In this document: positions 25,067-32,806 of the stretch, in pieces
Layout: every line of letters starts with the position of its first letter
How positions within the stretch are numbered: position 1 is the stretch's first letter
NCBI GenBank assembly: GCA_946481275.1
Contig: CAMLMV010000028.1
Location: forward strand, 1 to 64,000
Source of the DNA: an uncultured Massilia sp.
GTDB lineage: Bacteria; Pseudomonadota; Gammaproteobacteria; Burkholderiales; Burkholderiaceae
Length of the DNA stretch: 64,000 nt
Direction: 5' to 3'
The notes under the pieces: model-generated
What the model was told of the DNA's origin: nothing
The model's input: only the letters and a program-made list of their open reading frames with translations
The model's database searches: none
Position numbers and translations under genes: made by a program

Positions 25067-25633
25067 ATGCAGGCATCGCTCACCGTCGCCGCAGCCCAGC
25101 AAGACATGCGCTCGGCCTACCTGGGCGGCGCGCCCGGCCTGTTCGTATCCGGCACCGTCTGGACCATCGCCGGCCTCGTCTGCCTGTGGAAGTCGCCGCT
25201 GGCCGCCGTCTGGGCGCTGTACGCGGGCGGCGTGCTGATCCATCCGATATCCGCCCTGCTGACCCGGCTCCTCGGGCGCTCCGCCCGCCACACCGCCGGC
25301 AATCCGCTCGGCACGCTGGCGTTCGCCAGCACCATCTGGATGATCCTGATGCTCGCCCTCGCCTACGGTATCGCGCTGTGGCGCATCGAGCTGTTCTTCC
25401 CCGCGATGCTGTTCATCATCGGCGGGCGCTATCTCACGTTCGCCACGGTCTTCGGCACGAAGCTGTTCTGGCTGTGCGGCGCCGTGCTGGCGCTGGCGGG
25501 CTGGCAACTGGCTGCGATGCTCGCGGCGCCCGCCACCGCCGCGTTCACGGGCGGCGCCATCGAGATCGTGTTCGGCGCCGTCGTGCTGGCCGCGCTGCGC
25601 GGCACGACGGACGCGGCGCGCGCATCGGCCTGA
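25067..25633 (+). CDS. Integral membrane hypothetical protein
   Basis: 188 aa with five to six hydrophobic helices (for example FVSGTVWTIAGLVCLW, LAFASTIWMILMLALAYGI, IEIVFGAVVLAAL). It starts 8 bp after psd in the same direction, so it is probably co-transcribed. No recognised catalytic motif. It converges on the LysR gene with a 4-bp gap. Confidence 0.78.
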   Translation: MQASLTVAAAQQDMRSAYLGGAPGLFVSGTVWTIAGLVCLWKSPLAAVWALYAGGVLIHPISALLTRLLGRSARHTAGNPLGTLAFASTIWMILMLALAYGIALWRIELFFPAMLFIIGGRYLTFATVFGTKLFWLCGAVLALAGWQLAAMLAAPATAAFTGGAIEIVFGAVVLAALRGTTDAARASA

Positions 25634-25637
25634 CCGC

Positions 25638-26549
25638 TCAGCCGGCCTGCTCCCGGTTCTTGCAAAAGATTTCATCGAGCATATCCAGGAACGCCCGCGT
25701 TTTCGCGGGCATCAGGCGGCGTCCCGGGAACACGGCCCAGCCCGTCGAACCGGGCAGGTCCCAGTCGGGCAGCACGCGCACCAGCTCGCCCTTTTTCACG
25801 TATTTGGCCACGATGAAATCCGTGCTCGCCGCGATGCCGCCGCCGCTGCATGCGATCTTCGCGAGCAGTTGCGGCGAATTCGCCGTCAGGCGCGCCGTCA
25901 GCTCTTTTTCCCAACGCACCTTGCCCCGTTGCAGAATCCACGGCACGGCGCCGCCCATGCGGCTGAGGATGCACAGCAGGTCGTGCTGCAGCAGGTCGTC
26001 CGGATGCTCGGGCAGGCCCCGCTGCGCGAGGTAGGACGGCGCCGCGTACAGGCCGAACTGCTGGATCGCGACGCGGCGCGCGGCCAGCGTGGAGTCTTCG
26101 GGCAGGTCGCCCATCCGGATCGCGATGTCGAAGTTTTCCGCGACGAGGTCCACGCGGCGCGGCGACAGGTCGAGTTCCAGCGACACGGCCGGATAGCGCT
26201 CCATGAATTTCGGAATCATGTCCGCCATGACGACGTTCGCAAAATCCTGCGGCATCGAGATGCGCAGCTTGCCGCTGGGCGCGGCCTGGCGGTGCTGGGC
26301 CAGCGCGCCGGCCGCTTCCACCTCTTCCGCCACCTTGCGCGCGTGTTCCAGCAGGCTCGCGCCGAACTCCGTCAGCATCAGCCGGCGCGTCGTCCGCTGC
26401 AGCAGGCGCTCGCCCACGCTCGCCTCCAGCATCGCGATGCGGCGCGACACGGTCGACTTGGGCAAGTCGAGGCGCTGCGCGGCCATGCTGAAACTGCCGG
26501 CCTCGACGATGCGGGCGAACAGCAGCAGGTCGTTCGGTTCGACGTCCAT
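25638..26549 (-). CDS. LysR-family transcriptional regulator, divergent from azoR
   Basis: 303 aa. The N-terminal winged HTH reads FARIVEAGSFSMAAQRLDLPKSTVSRRIAMLE, followed by the LysR effector domain from ~90 (GKLRISMPQDFANVVMADMI). It is divergent from the azoreductase/pirin genes with a palindrome between them, so it probably controls them and itself. The CrgA/AaeR-like subgroup often senses quinones or aromatics; that is inference here. Confidence 0.92.
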   Translation of the reverse strand: MDVEPNDLLLFARIVEAGSFSMAAQRLDLPKSTVSRRIAMLEASVGERLLQRTTRRLMLTEFGASLLEHARKVAEEVEAAGALAQHRQAAPSGKLRISMPQDFANVVMADMIPKFMERYPAVSLELDLSPRRVDLVAENFDIAIRMGDLPEDSTLAARRVAIQQFGLYAAPSYLAQRGLPEHPDDLLQHDLLCILSRMGGAVPWILQRGKVRWEKELTARLTANSPQLLAKIACSGGGIAASTDFIVAKYVKKGELVRVLPDWDLPGSTGWAVFPGRRLMPAKTRAFLDMLDEIFCKNREQAG

Positions 26550-26552
26550 AGG

Positions 26553-26574
26553 ATTGTTCCACTAGTTGAATAAT
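26553..26574. promoter_or_regulatory. LysR-type operator between the LysR gene and azoR
   Basis: A 22-bp imperfect palindrome (9 of 11 pairs) contains a T-N11-A core (TTCCACTAGTTGAA). It starts 4 bp from the LysR start codon and lies ~88 bp from azoR, the classical place for an autoregulatory LysR site. Confidence 0.6.
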
Positions 26575-26661
26575 GTTATCCATTCTACCGTCTACCGCAC
26601 GATATTTGGAACCGTTAAAGTGACTCCATCGAAACACGAACCAACAACGAAGGAGCACACC

Positions 26662-27255
26662 ATGAACATCCTGCAGATCAATTCCAGCCTGCGCGGCACC
26701 CAATCCGAATCGACCCGCGTGGCCAATGCGATCGTCGCCAAGGTGGCCGCCGCCAATCCGGGCGCGACCGTGACCGTGCGCGACCTGGGCGCGAATCCGC
26801 ATCCGGTGCTGGACGAAGCGGCGCTGGGCGCCCTGTTCACCCCGGCCGACCAGCGCACGGCCGACCAGGCTGCCCGCGTGGCCCTGGACGACACGCTGAT
26901 CGCCGAAGCGCAGGCCGCCGACGTGATCGTGATCGGCGCCCCGATGTACAACTTCGGCATGCCGATCCAGCTGAAAGCGTGGTTCGACGCCATCGCCCGT
27001 GCCGGCGTGACGTTCCGCTACACGGAGAGCGGTCCGGAAGGCCTGCTGAAGAACAAGAAGGTGTTCGTGGCCACGGCCCGCGGCGGCATCTACCCGCTTG
27101 ATGCGGATCCGCAAGTCCCGCACATCCGCATGCTGCTGAACTTCCTGGGCCTGACGGACCACCAGTTCATCTACTCCGCGGGTCTGGCAATGGGTCCGGA
27201 AGCGGCCGCGAAAGGCCAGGCCGAGGCGGACGCCGCCGTCGCAGCACTGGCATAA
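26662..27255 (+). CDS. azoR: FMN-dependent NADH:quinone/azo reductase
   Basis: 197 aa from ATG 26662 with AAGGAG 8 nt upstream; an earlier in-frame start lacks one. Flavodoxin-like AzoR family: phosphate-binding [15 protein letters not shown], the FMN loop [17 protein letters not shown] and ARGGIY near the C-terminus. It reduces quinones and azo bonds by two electrons, protecting against quinone stress. It precedes a pirin gene by 28 bp and is divergent from a LysR regulator. Confidence 0.93.
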   Translation: MNILQINSSLRGTQSESTRVANAIVAKVAAANPGATVTVRDLGANPHPVLDEAALGALFTPADQRTADQAARVALDDTLIAEAQAADVIVIGAPMYNFGMPIQLKAWFDAIARAGVTFRYTESGPEGLLKNKKVFVATARGGIYPLDADPQVPHIRMLLNFLGLTDHQFIYSAGLAMGPEAAAKGQAEADAAVAALA

Positions 27256-27283
27256 ACCATCAACATTGCGTCAAGGAGAGATC

Positions 27284-28177
27284 ATGACCCAGCAAGTGCA
27301 AACCCAGGCCGTGGCCACGAGCCGCGGCGTCGAACGCCTCGTCGGCGGCCAGTTCGTGATGGATGGCGCGGGCGTCAAGATCAACCGCGTCCTGACGCAA
27401 CCGCTGCAGCGCCGCCTCGACCCGTTCCTGATGCTCGACGCGTTCGGCAGCGACAAGGCGGGCGACTACATCGCCGGCTTCCCGGAGCACCCGCACCGCG
27501 GCTTCGAGACCGTCACCTACATGCTGACGGGGAACATGCGCCACCGCGACAGCGCCGGCCATGAAGGCTCGATCACGAACGGCGGCGTGCAGTGGATGAC
27601 GGCCGGTCGCGGCGTGATCCACTCGGAAATGCCGGAACAGAACGAGGGCCTGATGGAAGGGTTCCAGCTGTGGCTCAACCTGGCCGCCAGGGACAAGATG
27701 AGCGCACCGTGGTACCGCGACATCCCGGCCGAAGCCGTGCCGCGCTTCACGCTGGACTCCGGTGCAACCGTGCAAGTGATCGCCGGCAGCACCCACGGCG
27801 TCGCCGGCGCCGTGCAGCGCGAGGTGACGGAACCGCTGTACCTGGACATCGAACTGCCGGCCGGCGCCACATTCGAGCAGCCCCTGCCGGCCGGGCACAA
27901 CGCGTTCCTGTACGTGTTCCGGGGCGAGGTCGTCGTCGAAGGTAAAGCCGTGCCGCAGGCCCGCATGGCGATCCTCGACAACGCCAGGGCCGCCGACGGC
28001 GTACGCATCAAGGCGTCGCAACCGTCGCGCCTGCTGTTGATCGCGGGCCAGCCGCTGAACGAGCCGATCGCGCAATACGGCCCGTTCGTGATGAACACGC
28101 AGGCCGAAGTGTTCCAGGCCGTCGAGGATTTCCGTAACGGGAAGTTCACGGACAGCACGGCGGCGTCGGCGGCGTAA
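27284..28177 (+). CDS. Pirin family protein
   Basis: 297 aa from ATG 27284 with AAGGAGAG. Bicupin; the metal-binding N-terminal cupin carries FPEHPHRGFETVTYML and the following GSITNGGVQWMTAGRGVIHSE blocks with conserved His and Glu. Bacterial pirins act as quercetinases or regulators of metabolism; which one applies cannot be told. Same operon as azoR. Confidence 0.92.
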   Translation: MTQQVQTQAVATSRGVERLVGGQFVMDGAGVKINRVLTQPLQRRLDPFLMLDAFGSDKAGDYIAGFPEHPHRGFETVTYMLTGNMRHRDSAGHEGSITNGGVQWMTAGRGVIHSEMPEQNEGLMEGFQLWLNLAARDKMSAPWYRDIPAEAVPRFTLDSGATVQVIAGSTHGVAGAVQREVTEPLYLDIELPAGATFEQPLPAGHNAFLYVFRGEVVVEGKAVPQARMAILDNARAADGVRIKASQPSRLLLIAGQPLNEPIAQYGPFVMNTQAEVFQAVEDFRNGKFTDSTAASAA

Positions 28178-28285
28178 TCGTTCAAGTTTCCCCGCGCGGG
28201 CAGACTGTCACCCGGTGGCGGTCTACCGCGCGTTTCCATTTCTTGGTCTACACTAGCGGGCATTTGAGATCGCCGTTCGCTAACG

Positions 28286-28771
28286 ATGCCGCTGCTCCCT
28301 GCTATTTCGTCCCTGCTGTCCCGCGCCAGCCGCGCCCTCGGCCTGGAAAGCGTCGACGCCTTCCCGCCCGGCCACCGCTATCCCTACACGCGCTGGGACC
28401 GCGCCTATTTCGACATCGCGTCCGACCTGACGGCGGACCGGATGGAGACGGCGATCTGCGAAGCCATCACGAACACGCCCATGGTCTTCGCCCACATCAC
28501 CCATCCGACGCCGCGCATGCAGCGCGCGCTGCTGGCCATCATCCACGCCCGCCTGCGCCGCGGCGGCACGGCGCCCACGGACCTCGTCGCCATGCTGATC
28601 GACGCCTGCGACAGCCCGCGCACGCCGGAAGCCATGCCCGGCCTGCGCGCGGCGCTCGCGTCGACGGAAGGCTACGACCCGTCGATGCGCATCGCCCACC
28701 TGCAAGCGTGGCTGGCCGACATGCCGGCCGCCTTCGACGTCATCGAAGCGCCGGTGCGGGTGCGGGGCTGA
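28286..28771 (+). CDS. Hypothetical protein
   Basis: 161 aa, mostly helical and cytosolic. Two blocks look structured (YTRWDRAYFDIASDLTADRM and FAHITHPTPRMQRALLAIIH). No known motif or signal peptide. Its 3' end overlaps the convergent acyltransferase gene by 32 bp. Confidence 0.6.
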   Translation: MPLLPAISSLLSRASRALGLESVDAFPPGHRYPYTRWDRAYFDIASDLTADRMETAICEAITNTPMVFAHITHPTPRMQRALLAIIHARLRRGGTAPTDLVAMLIDACDSPRTPEAMPGLRAALASTEGYDPSMRIAHLQAWLADMPAAFDVIEAPVRVRG

Positions 28772-29888
28772 GTGCCGCATCCCACCGTGCGCGCAGACGC
28801 ATGAACGGCGTCTCGACGAAAACATACAACAGCCACCCGGCCGCCAGCGACGCGGCCATGCACGCGGCGATCGCAAGGGGATCTTCCGCGCCATAACCCG
28901 CCTGCGCCATGCGCGCCGCGACGAGGATGCTGACGGATTTGTGCGTCAGGTAGATCGCGTACGACCACAGCGCGAGGCTGGCCGCGCCCGGCACGCGCAC
29001 GCGGTGCAGCAGGGAATCCGGCGCCAGCGCGGCCAGGATCAGCAGGGAAAAACCGAGGGCCAGCAGCGGATAGCCGGCCACCGTCTGCGCGAAGGCGTAA
29101 TGATCGTCAAGAAACCAGGCAAACGTGGCGCCGATGACGGCGGTGGCAGCCGCGAGCAGCGCATTGCCGTGCGCAAGGAGGCGGCGCCACAGACCCGGCG
29201 CGCGATGCTTCAGCAGCGCGAGCGCCACGCCCGCGAGCAATTCGTCGGCGCGGCACCAGCTCGAGTAATAGATGTACTGGTAGTAGTAACCCAGTCGGTT
29301 AGGTGCATTCTCGCCGTCGTGCCAGATCGTGGCGCGGGCCAGCATCCCGCCCGCGACGGCCAGCAGCAATGCGATCCACGCCCAGCGCTGCTTCACGCCG
29401 CCCTGCCCGAGCGCGGCGCCCATGATGGCAGCGGCCGGCAACAGCATGTAGAACTGTTCCTCGATGCACAGCGACCACGCGTGCGAAAACGCCGTGCCCG
29501 GTTGCAGATGGATGTTCTGCGTGAAGGTCAGGTATTGCCATAGCGGGAGCATCGGCGTGTCGCCGCGCCACGCCGGCCACAGCGCGTACAGCGCCAGCAC
29601 GACCCAGAAATTGGGGAGCGTACGCAGCAGCCGCCGCAGGTAAAACCGGCCGAGCCCGAACCCGCGGGACGAACCGAGCGCCGCGAAGATCTGGTTGCCG
29701 ATCAGGTAACCGGACAGCGCGAAGAACAGGTCGACGCCCGCCCAGCCCATCGTCCCGACCCAGCCGAACGTGGGCGCGTCGCTGACGAACAGCGTGTAGT
29801 GGTGCAGCACGACGAGCGTTACCGCAAGCGCGCGCAGGGTGTCGAGGCCGTGGATGCGGGGCGCGGTCCCCGTATTGACGCCGTCCAT
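28740..29888 (-). CDS. Acyltransferase 3 family membrane protein (OafA/YrhL-like)
   Basis: 382 aa with about ten membrane helices. Family marks: the opening IHGLDTLRALAVTLVVLHHY with its His, GWAGVDLFFALSGYLIG, RFYLRRLLRTLP, and the SHAWSLCIEEQFYML block. It transfers acetyl or other acyl groups to sugars of LPS, exopolysaccharide or peptidoglycan at the inner membrane. There is no polysaccharide cluster next to it, so the acceptor is unknown. Divergent from the deacylase gene. Confidence 0.92.
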   Translation of the reverse strand: MDGVNTGTAPRIHGLDTLRALAVTLVVLHHYTLFVSDAPTFGWVGTMGWAGVDLFFALSGYLIGNQIFAALGSSRGFGLGRFYLRRLLRTLPNFWVVLALYALWPAWRGDTPMLPLWQYLTFTQNIHLQPGTAFSHAWSLCIEEQFYMLLPAAAIMGAALGQGGVKQRWAWIALLLAVAGGMLARATIWHDGENAPNRLGYYYQYIYYSSWCRADELLAGVALALLKHRAPGLWRRLLAHGNALLAAATAVIGATFAWFLDDHYAFAQTVAGYPLLALGFSLLILAALAPDSLLHRVRVPGAASLALWSYAIYLTHKSVSILVAARMAQAGYGAEDPLAIAACMAASLAAGWLLYVFVETPFMRLRARWDAALSPAPAPALR

Positions 29889-29979
29889 GCTGACATTCTT
29901 CTACGAAAACCACGGATGATGCCATGGGCCGGGCCGGCACGCTACAATGCCCGCATTCTTTCTTTTTGGAACACGACGC

Positions 29980-30954
29980 ATGATCCCCGCCAGCCAGCTG
30001 CACTTCAAATCCGTCAACTACACCGGCCAGGGCCAGGGCCCGAAAGTCATCATCATGGGTGCCACGCACGGCAACGAGAAATGCGGCACGCAGGCCATCC
30101 AGCGGATCATGGCGGAGATCGACGCCGGTACACTTCCCATCGTCAACGGCAGCGTGACCTTCGTCCCCATCGTGAACCCGAAGGCCTATGCGCAGGATAC
30201 GCGCTCGGGCGACCGCAACCTGAACCGCGACCTGTCCCCGAAAGCGGAACCGCACGACTTCGAAGACCACGTCGCCAACTGGCTGTGCCCGCTGCTGGCG
30301 CAGCACGACGTCCTGCTCGACCTGCACTCGTTCAACGCCGCGCACGGCGAACCGTTCGTGATGGTCGGCCCGGTGGACAACGACGGCCCGCTGGAACCGT
30401 TCAAACACATGCGCGCCGAACGCGCACTGGCACGCCGCCTGGGCGTGCGCCGCTTCGTCACGGGCTGGATGGCCGCGTACGGCGGCGGCGTCCAGCGCCG
30501 CTCGCGCGGCAACGCGCAGGAGCTGCAGACAGTGCTGCGCTACGGCATGGGCACGACGGAATACATGCGCAGCACGGGCGGCTACGCGCTGACGCTCGAA
30601 TGCGGCCAGCACCTCGACCCGCGCGCGCCGGACGTCGCGTACACCGCGATCATGAACACCCTCGCCTTCCTGAAGATCATCGACGCACCGGAACCGGAAC
30701 CCATCCCGTTCGAAGCGATGGAAGCGCTGCAGATGGTCGTCGTGCACGACAAGCTCGATGCCGGCGACCAGTTCACACGCCAGTGGGCCAGCTTCGACCC
30801 GGTCGCGGAAGGCGAACAGATCGGCGTGCGCGCGGACGGTACGCCCGTCGTCGCGGAATTCGCGGGCCGTATCCTGTTCCCGGACGTGAACGCGCAGCCG
30901 AATCACGAGTGGTATTACCTCACGCGTCCGAATCCCGCGTTCGGCCGCGAGTGA
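29980..30954 (+). CDS. Succinylglutamate desuccinylase/aspartoacylase-family zinc hydrolase
   Basis: 324 aa. The zinc ligands of the M14-like AstE/AspA family are visible: H30 and E33 (GATHGNEKCG) and H116 (LLDLHSF). DRNLNRDLSP matches the substrate-binding block, and a C-terminal beta-barrel follows (VAEGEQIGVRADGTPVV). It probably cleaves an N-acyl amino acid or small amide. No ast operon is nearby, so the substrate is open. Confidence 0.88.
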   Translation: MIPASQLHFKSVNYTGQGQGPKVIIMGATHGNEKCGTQAIQRIMAEIDAGTLPIVNGSVTFVPIVNPKAYAQDTRSGDRNLNRDLSPKAEPHDFEDHVANWLCPLLAQHDVLLDLHSFNAAHGEPFVMVGPVDNDGPLEPFKHMRAERALARRLGVRRFVTGWMAAYGGGVQRRSRGNAQELQTVLRYGMGTTEYMRSTGGYALTLECGQHLDPRAPDVAYTAIMNTLAFLKIIDAPEPEPIPFEAMEALQMVVVHDKLDAGDQFTRQWASFDPVAEGEQIGVRADGTPVVAEFAGRILFPDVNAQPNHEWYYLTRPNPAFGRE

Positions 30955-30976
30955 GGTCAGCTGGGGCTGACCTCAC
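30951..30976. terminator. Perfect 11-bp hairpin overlapping the stop of the deacylase gene
   Basis: GTGAGGTCAGC and its exact complement flank a TGGG loop. The stem includes the TGA stop (30952-30954). No T-tract follows on either strand, so it may terminate transcription weakly or act as an mRNA-protecting hairpin. Confidence 0.5.
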
Positions 30977-31043
30977 GTCTGCGGCGTGCGGCGGACGGTG
31001 CTACGATGTCCGGCACCGTCCACCCAGCCCCGTCCGACACGCC

Positions 31044-31655
31044 ATGACGCCGAACACATTACTCCTCATCCTGAGCATCCACGCGCTGGCCCTGATCTCG
31101 CCGGGGCCCGACTTCGCCGTCGTGACGCGCACCGCCATCGTATCCGGCCGCCGCGCCGGCCTGTGGGCCGCGGCCGGCGTCGCGACGGCCATCGGCATCT
31201 ACGTCCTCGTTTCCGTCCTCGGCATGTCGCTCGTGCTGGCCGCGCTGCCGGGCCTGTCGCGCATCCTGGCCGTCGTCGGCGCGCTGTACCTCGCCTGGCT
31301 CGGCATCCAGTGCCTGCGTTCCCGCGGCCAGTTGCCCGAGGCGCAAGCGGCCCGGGCCGGCCACAAGGCCTTCCTCAGCGGCTTTCTCACGAATTTGCTC
31401 AACCCGAAAGCCATGCTGTACTTCGGCTCGGTCCTGTCCCAGGCATTGAAGCCGGGCCTGGCCGCGGCCGACGTCGCCCTGCTGTGGACGCTGCTCGTCG
31501 CCGAGTCGCTGCTGTGGTTCGCGCTCGTCGCACTGTTGTTCTCGTCGCGCCCCGTGCTGGCCTGGCTGCGCGCACGCCTCGTCTGGCTCGACCGGACGGT
31601 GGGCGCCGTGCTGCTCGTGCTGGCCGCCAAGGTCTCGCTGCTCGCCGTGCGCTGA
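31044..31655 (+). CDS. LysE/RhtB-family amino-acid exporter
   Basis: 203 aa with five to six helices. The family signature SPGPDFAVVTRTAIVSGRRAG comes right after the first helix; FLSGFLTNLLNPKAMLYF and a C-terminal WLDRTVGAVLLVLAAKV helix follow. Exports amino acids or homoserine-lactone-like metabolites from the cytosol. A second reading frame on the opposite strand runs the whole length of this gene (see the LAB_N entry). Confidence 0.9.
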   Translation: MTPNTLLLILSIHALALISPGPDFAVVTRTAIVSGRRAGLWAAAGVATAIGIYVLVSVLGMSLVLAALPGLSRILAVVGALYLAWLGIQCLRSRGQLPEAQAARAGHKAFLSGFLTNLLNPKAMLYFGSVLSQALKPGLAAADVALLWTLLVAESLLWFALVALLFSSRPVLAWLRARLVWLDRTVGAVLLVLAAKVSLLAVR

Positions 31656-31907
31656 GCGCCGGATCAGCTGCAGGTTACGCAGGTAGATCGCGACGCCGAG
31701 GCCCTGCCCGGCGACGAACACGGGATCGCGCCGGTGCAGCGCATAGACAAGCAGCACGAGCGCGCCGGCGATGCTCAGGTACCAGAACGACACCGGTATC
31801 ACACTGCGGCGGTCGCGCTCGCTGGCCAGCCACTGGATGACGAACCGGCCCATGAACACGGCCTGCCCGGCGAAGCCCAGCAGCAGCCACGCGTCGTCGT
31901 CAGCCAT
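31059..31907 (-). CDS. LAB_N (lipid-A biosynthesis N-terminal) domain protein with read-through tail
   Basis: The first ~85 residues (LLLGFAGQAVFMGRFVIQWL, VIPVSFWYLSIAGALVLLVY, YLRNLQLIRR) are a clear three-helix LAB_N membrane protein, a family normally ~90-110 aa. No stop follows the usual end point; the frame stays open for a further ~195 aa antisense to the lysE-type gene before stopping at 31059. The tail is Gln/Arg/Gly-rich and looks like antisense translation, so it may not be selected. The start at 31907 overlaps the PAP2 stop. It belongs to the GT2-GT39-PAP2 operon and may present or sense a lipid-linked sugar. Confidence 0.65.
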   Translation of the reverse strand: MADDDAWLLLGFAGQAVFMGRFVIQWLASERDRRSVIPVSFWYLSIAGALVLLVYALHRRDPVFVAGQGLGVAIYLRNLQLIRRSAHGEQRDLGGQHEQHGAHRPVEPDEACAQPGQHGARREQQCDEREPQQRLGDEQRPQQGDVGRGQARLQCLGQDRAEVQHGFRVEQIREKAAEEGLVAGPGRLRLGQLAAGTQALDAEPGEVQRADDGQDARQARQRGQHERHAEDGNEDVDADGRRDAGRGPQAGAAAGYDGGARHDGEVGPRRDQGQRVDAQDEE

Positions 31908-32802
31908 CGTTCCGTCTCCTCTGCACACGCTGGACGAGCCAGACCAGGCCGACGCGCGCCAGGCCGGTCCGTGCCGGCCTCCAGCGCAGCCACGCTGCGC
32001 TGACGCTCCATGCTTTCCCGGCATCCGGGGGCTGCGCCCGCGACAGACAGACCATCTCCCACGCACCCCACATGAGACACATTGCAGCGAGCAGGCGCTG
32101 CGCAGGCAGCACGACCGGGATGCCGATGTGGCGGCTGACCACGAGGCTCGCCGCGACGGCCATCAGCACCGCGCCGGCCAGCATGCCGGCCCGCCCCACC
32201 GTATGCCAGGGCCCGTGCCGGCGTGCCTGCAGCGCCAGGCCGGACCAGGCGCCGAGCCAGCCGCCCAGCATCCCCCAGAGGACGTCGAGCGGCCAGTGCA
32301 CGCCGACCATGATGCGCGACAGCCCGACGAGACTCGCCAGCACGAGCAGCAGGCCGCGCCACAGCCGCCGGCCCTCGACGCCCATGACCCAGATGCCGGC
32401 CAGCGCGAACGCGGCCGCGGCATGGCCGGACGGGAACGACACGCGGCGATAGGCCGGTCCGGCCTGGTGAAACGCGCCGCCCGCGAACACGGACAACGGG
32501 CGCGGCACGTCCACGAATTCCTTGGTGACCTGGGTCCACAGGCCCGCCACGACGGCCGCCAGCAGCGCCGCCCAGAACAGATGCGGCGCGCGCCGGATCA
32601 AGGGCAGCACGAGCGCCAGCGCCACGGCGCCATCGCCCAGCATCGTCAGGTGGAACCAGACGAGGTCGCCGACGGCCTGGCCGCCCCGGTTCAGCCACAG
32701 GAACAACGTGCGGTTGGCACCCGTCCCGAGGATGCCGGCCACGAGCGCCAGCGCGACGGCGGGCGGGAGCCAGGCCCAGGGGGAGCGGAGGGAAACCGTC
32801 AT
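31900..32802 (-). CDS. PAP2-family membrane phosphatase
   Basis: 300 aa from ATG 32802. The PAP2 catalytic motifs are present: KEFVDVPRPL (first), SFPSGHAAAAF (second, with His) and SRIMVGVHWPLDVLWG (third, with His and Asp). It is a polytopic inner-membrane enzyme with its active site on the periplasmic face. Likely dephosphorylates undecaprenyl-PP or a lipid A-type phosphate. It follows the GT39 gene by 4 bp and overlaps the LAB_N start. Confidence 0.9.
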   Translation of the reverse strand: MTVSLRSPWAWLPPAVALALVAGILGTGANRTLFLWLNRGGQAVGDLVWFHLTMLGDGAVALALVLPLIRRAPHLFWAALLAAVVAGLWTQVTKEFVDVPRPLSVFAGGAFHQAGPAYRRVSFPSGHAAAAFALAGIWVMGVEGRRLWRGLLLVLASLVGLSRIMVGVHWPLDVLWGMLGGWLGAWSGLALQARRHGPWHTVGRAGMLAGAVLMAVAASLVVSRHIGIPVVLPAQRLLAAMCLMWGAWEMVCLSRAQPPDAGKAWSVSAAWLRWRPARTGLARVGLVWLVQRVQRRRNDG

Positions 32803-32806
32803 CGCG

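Noticed and set aside
29799..31043. N-terminal extension of the LysE-type frame back to 29799
   Set aside because: It runs over the deacylase gene in another frame; the family signature starts right after ATG 31044.
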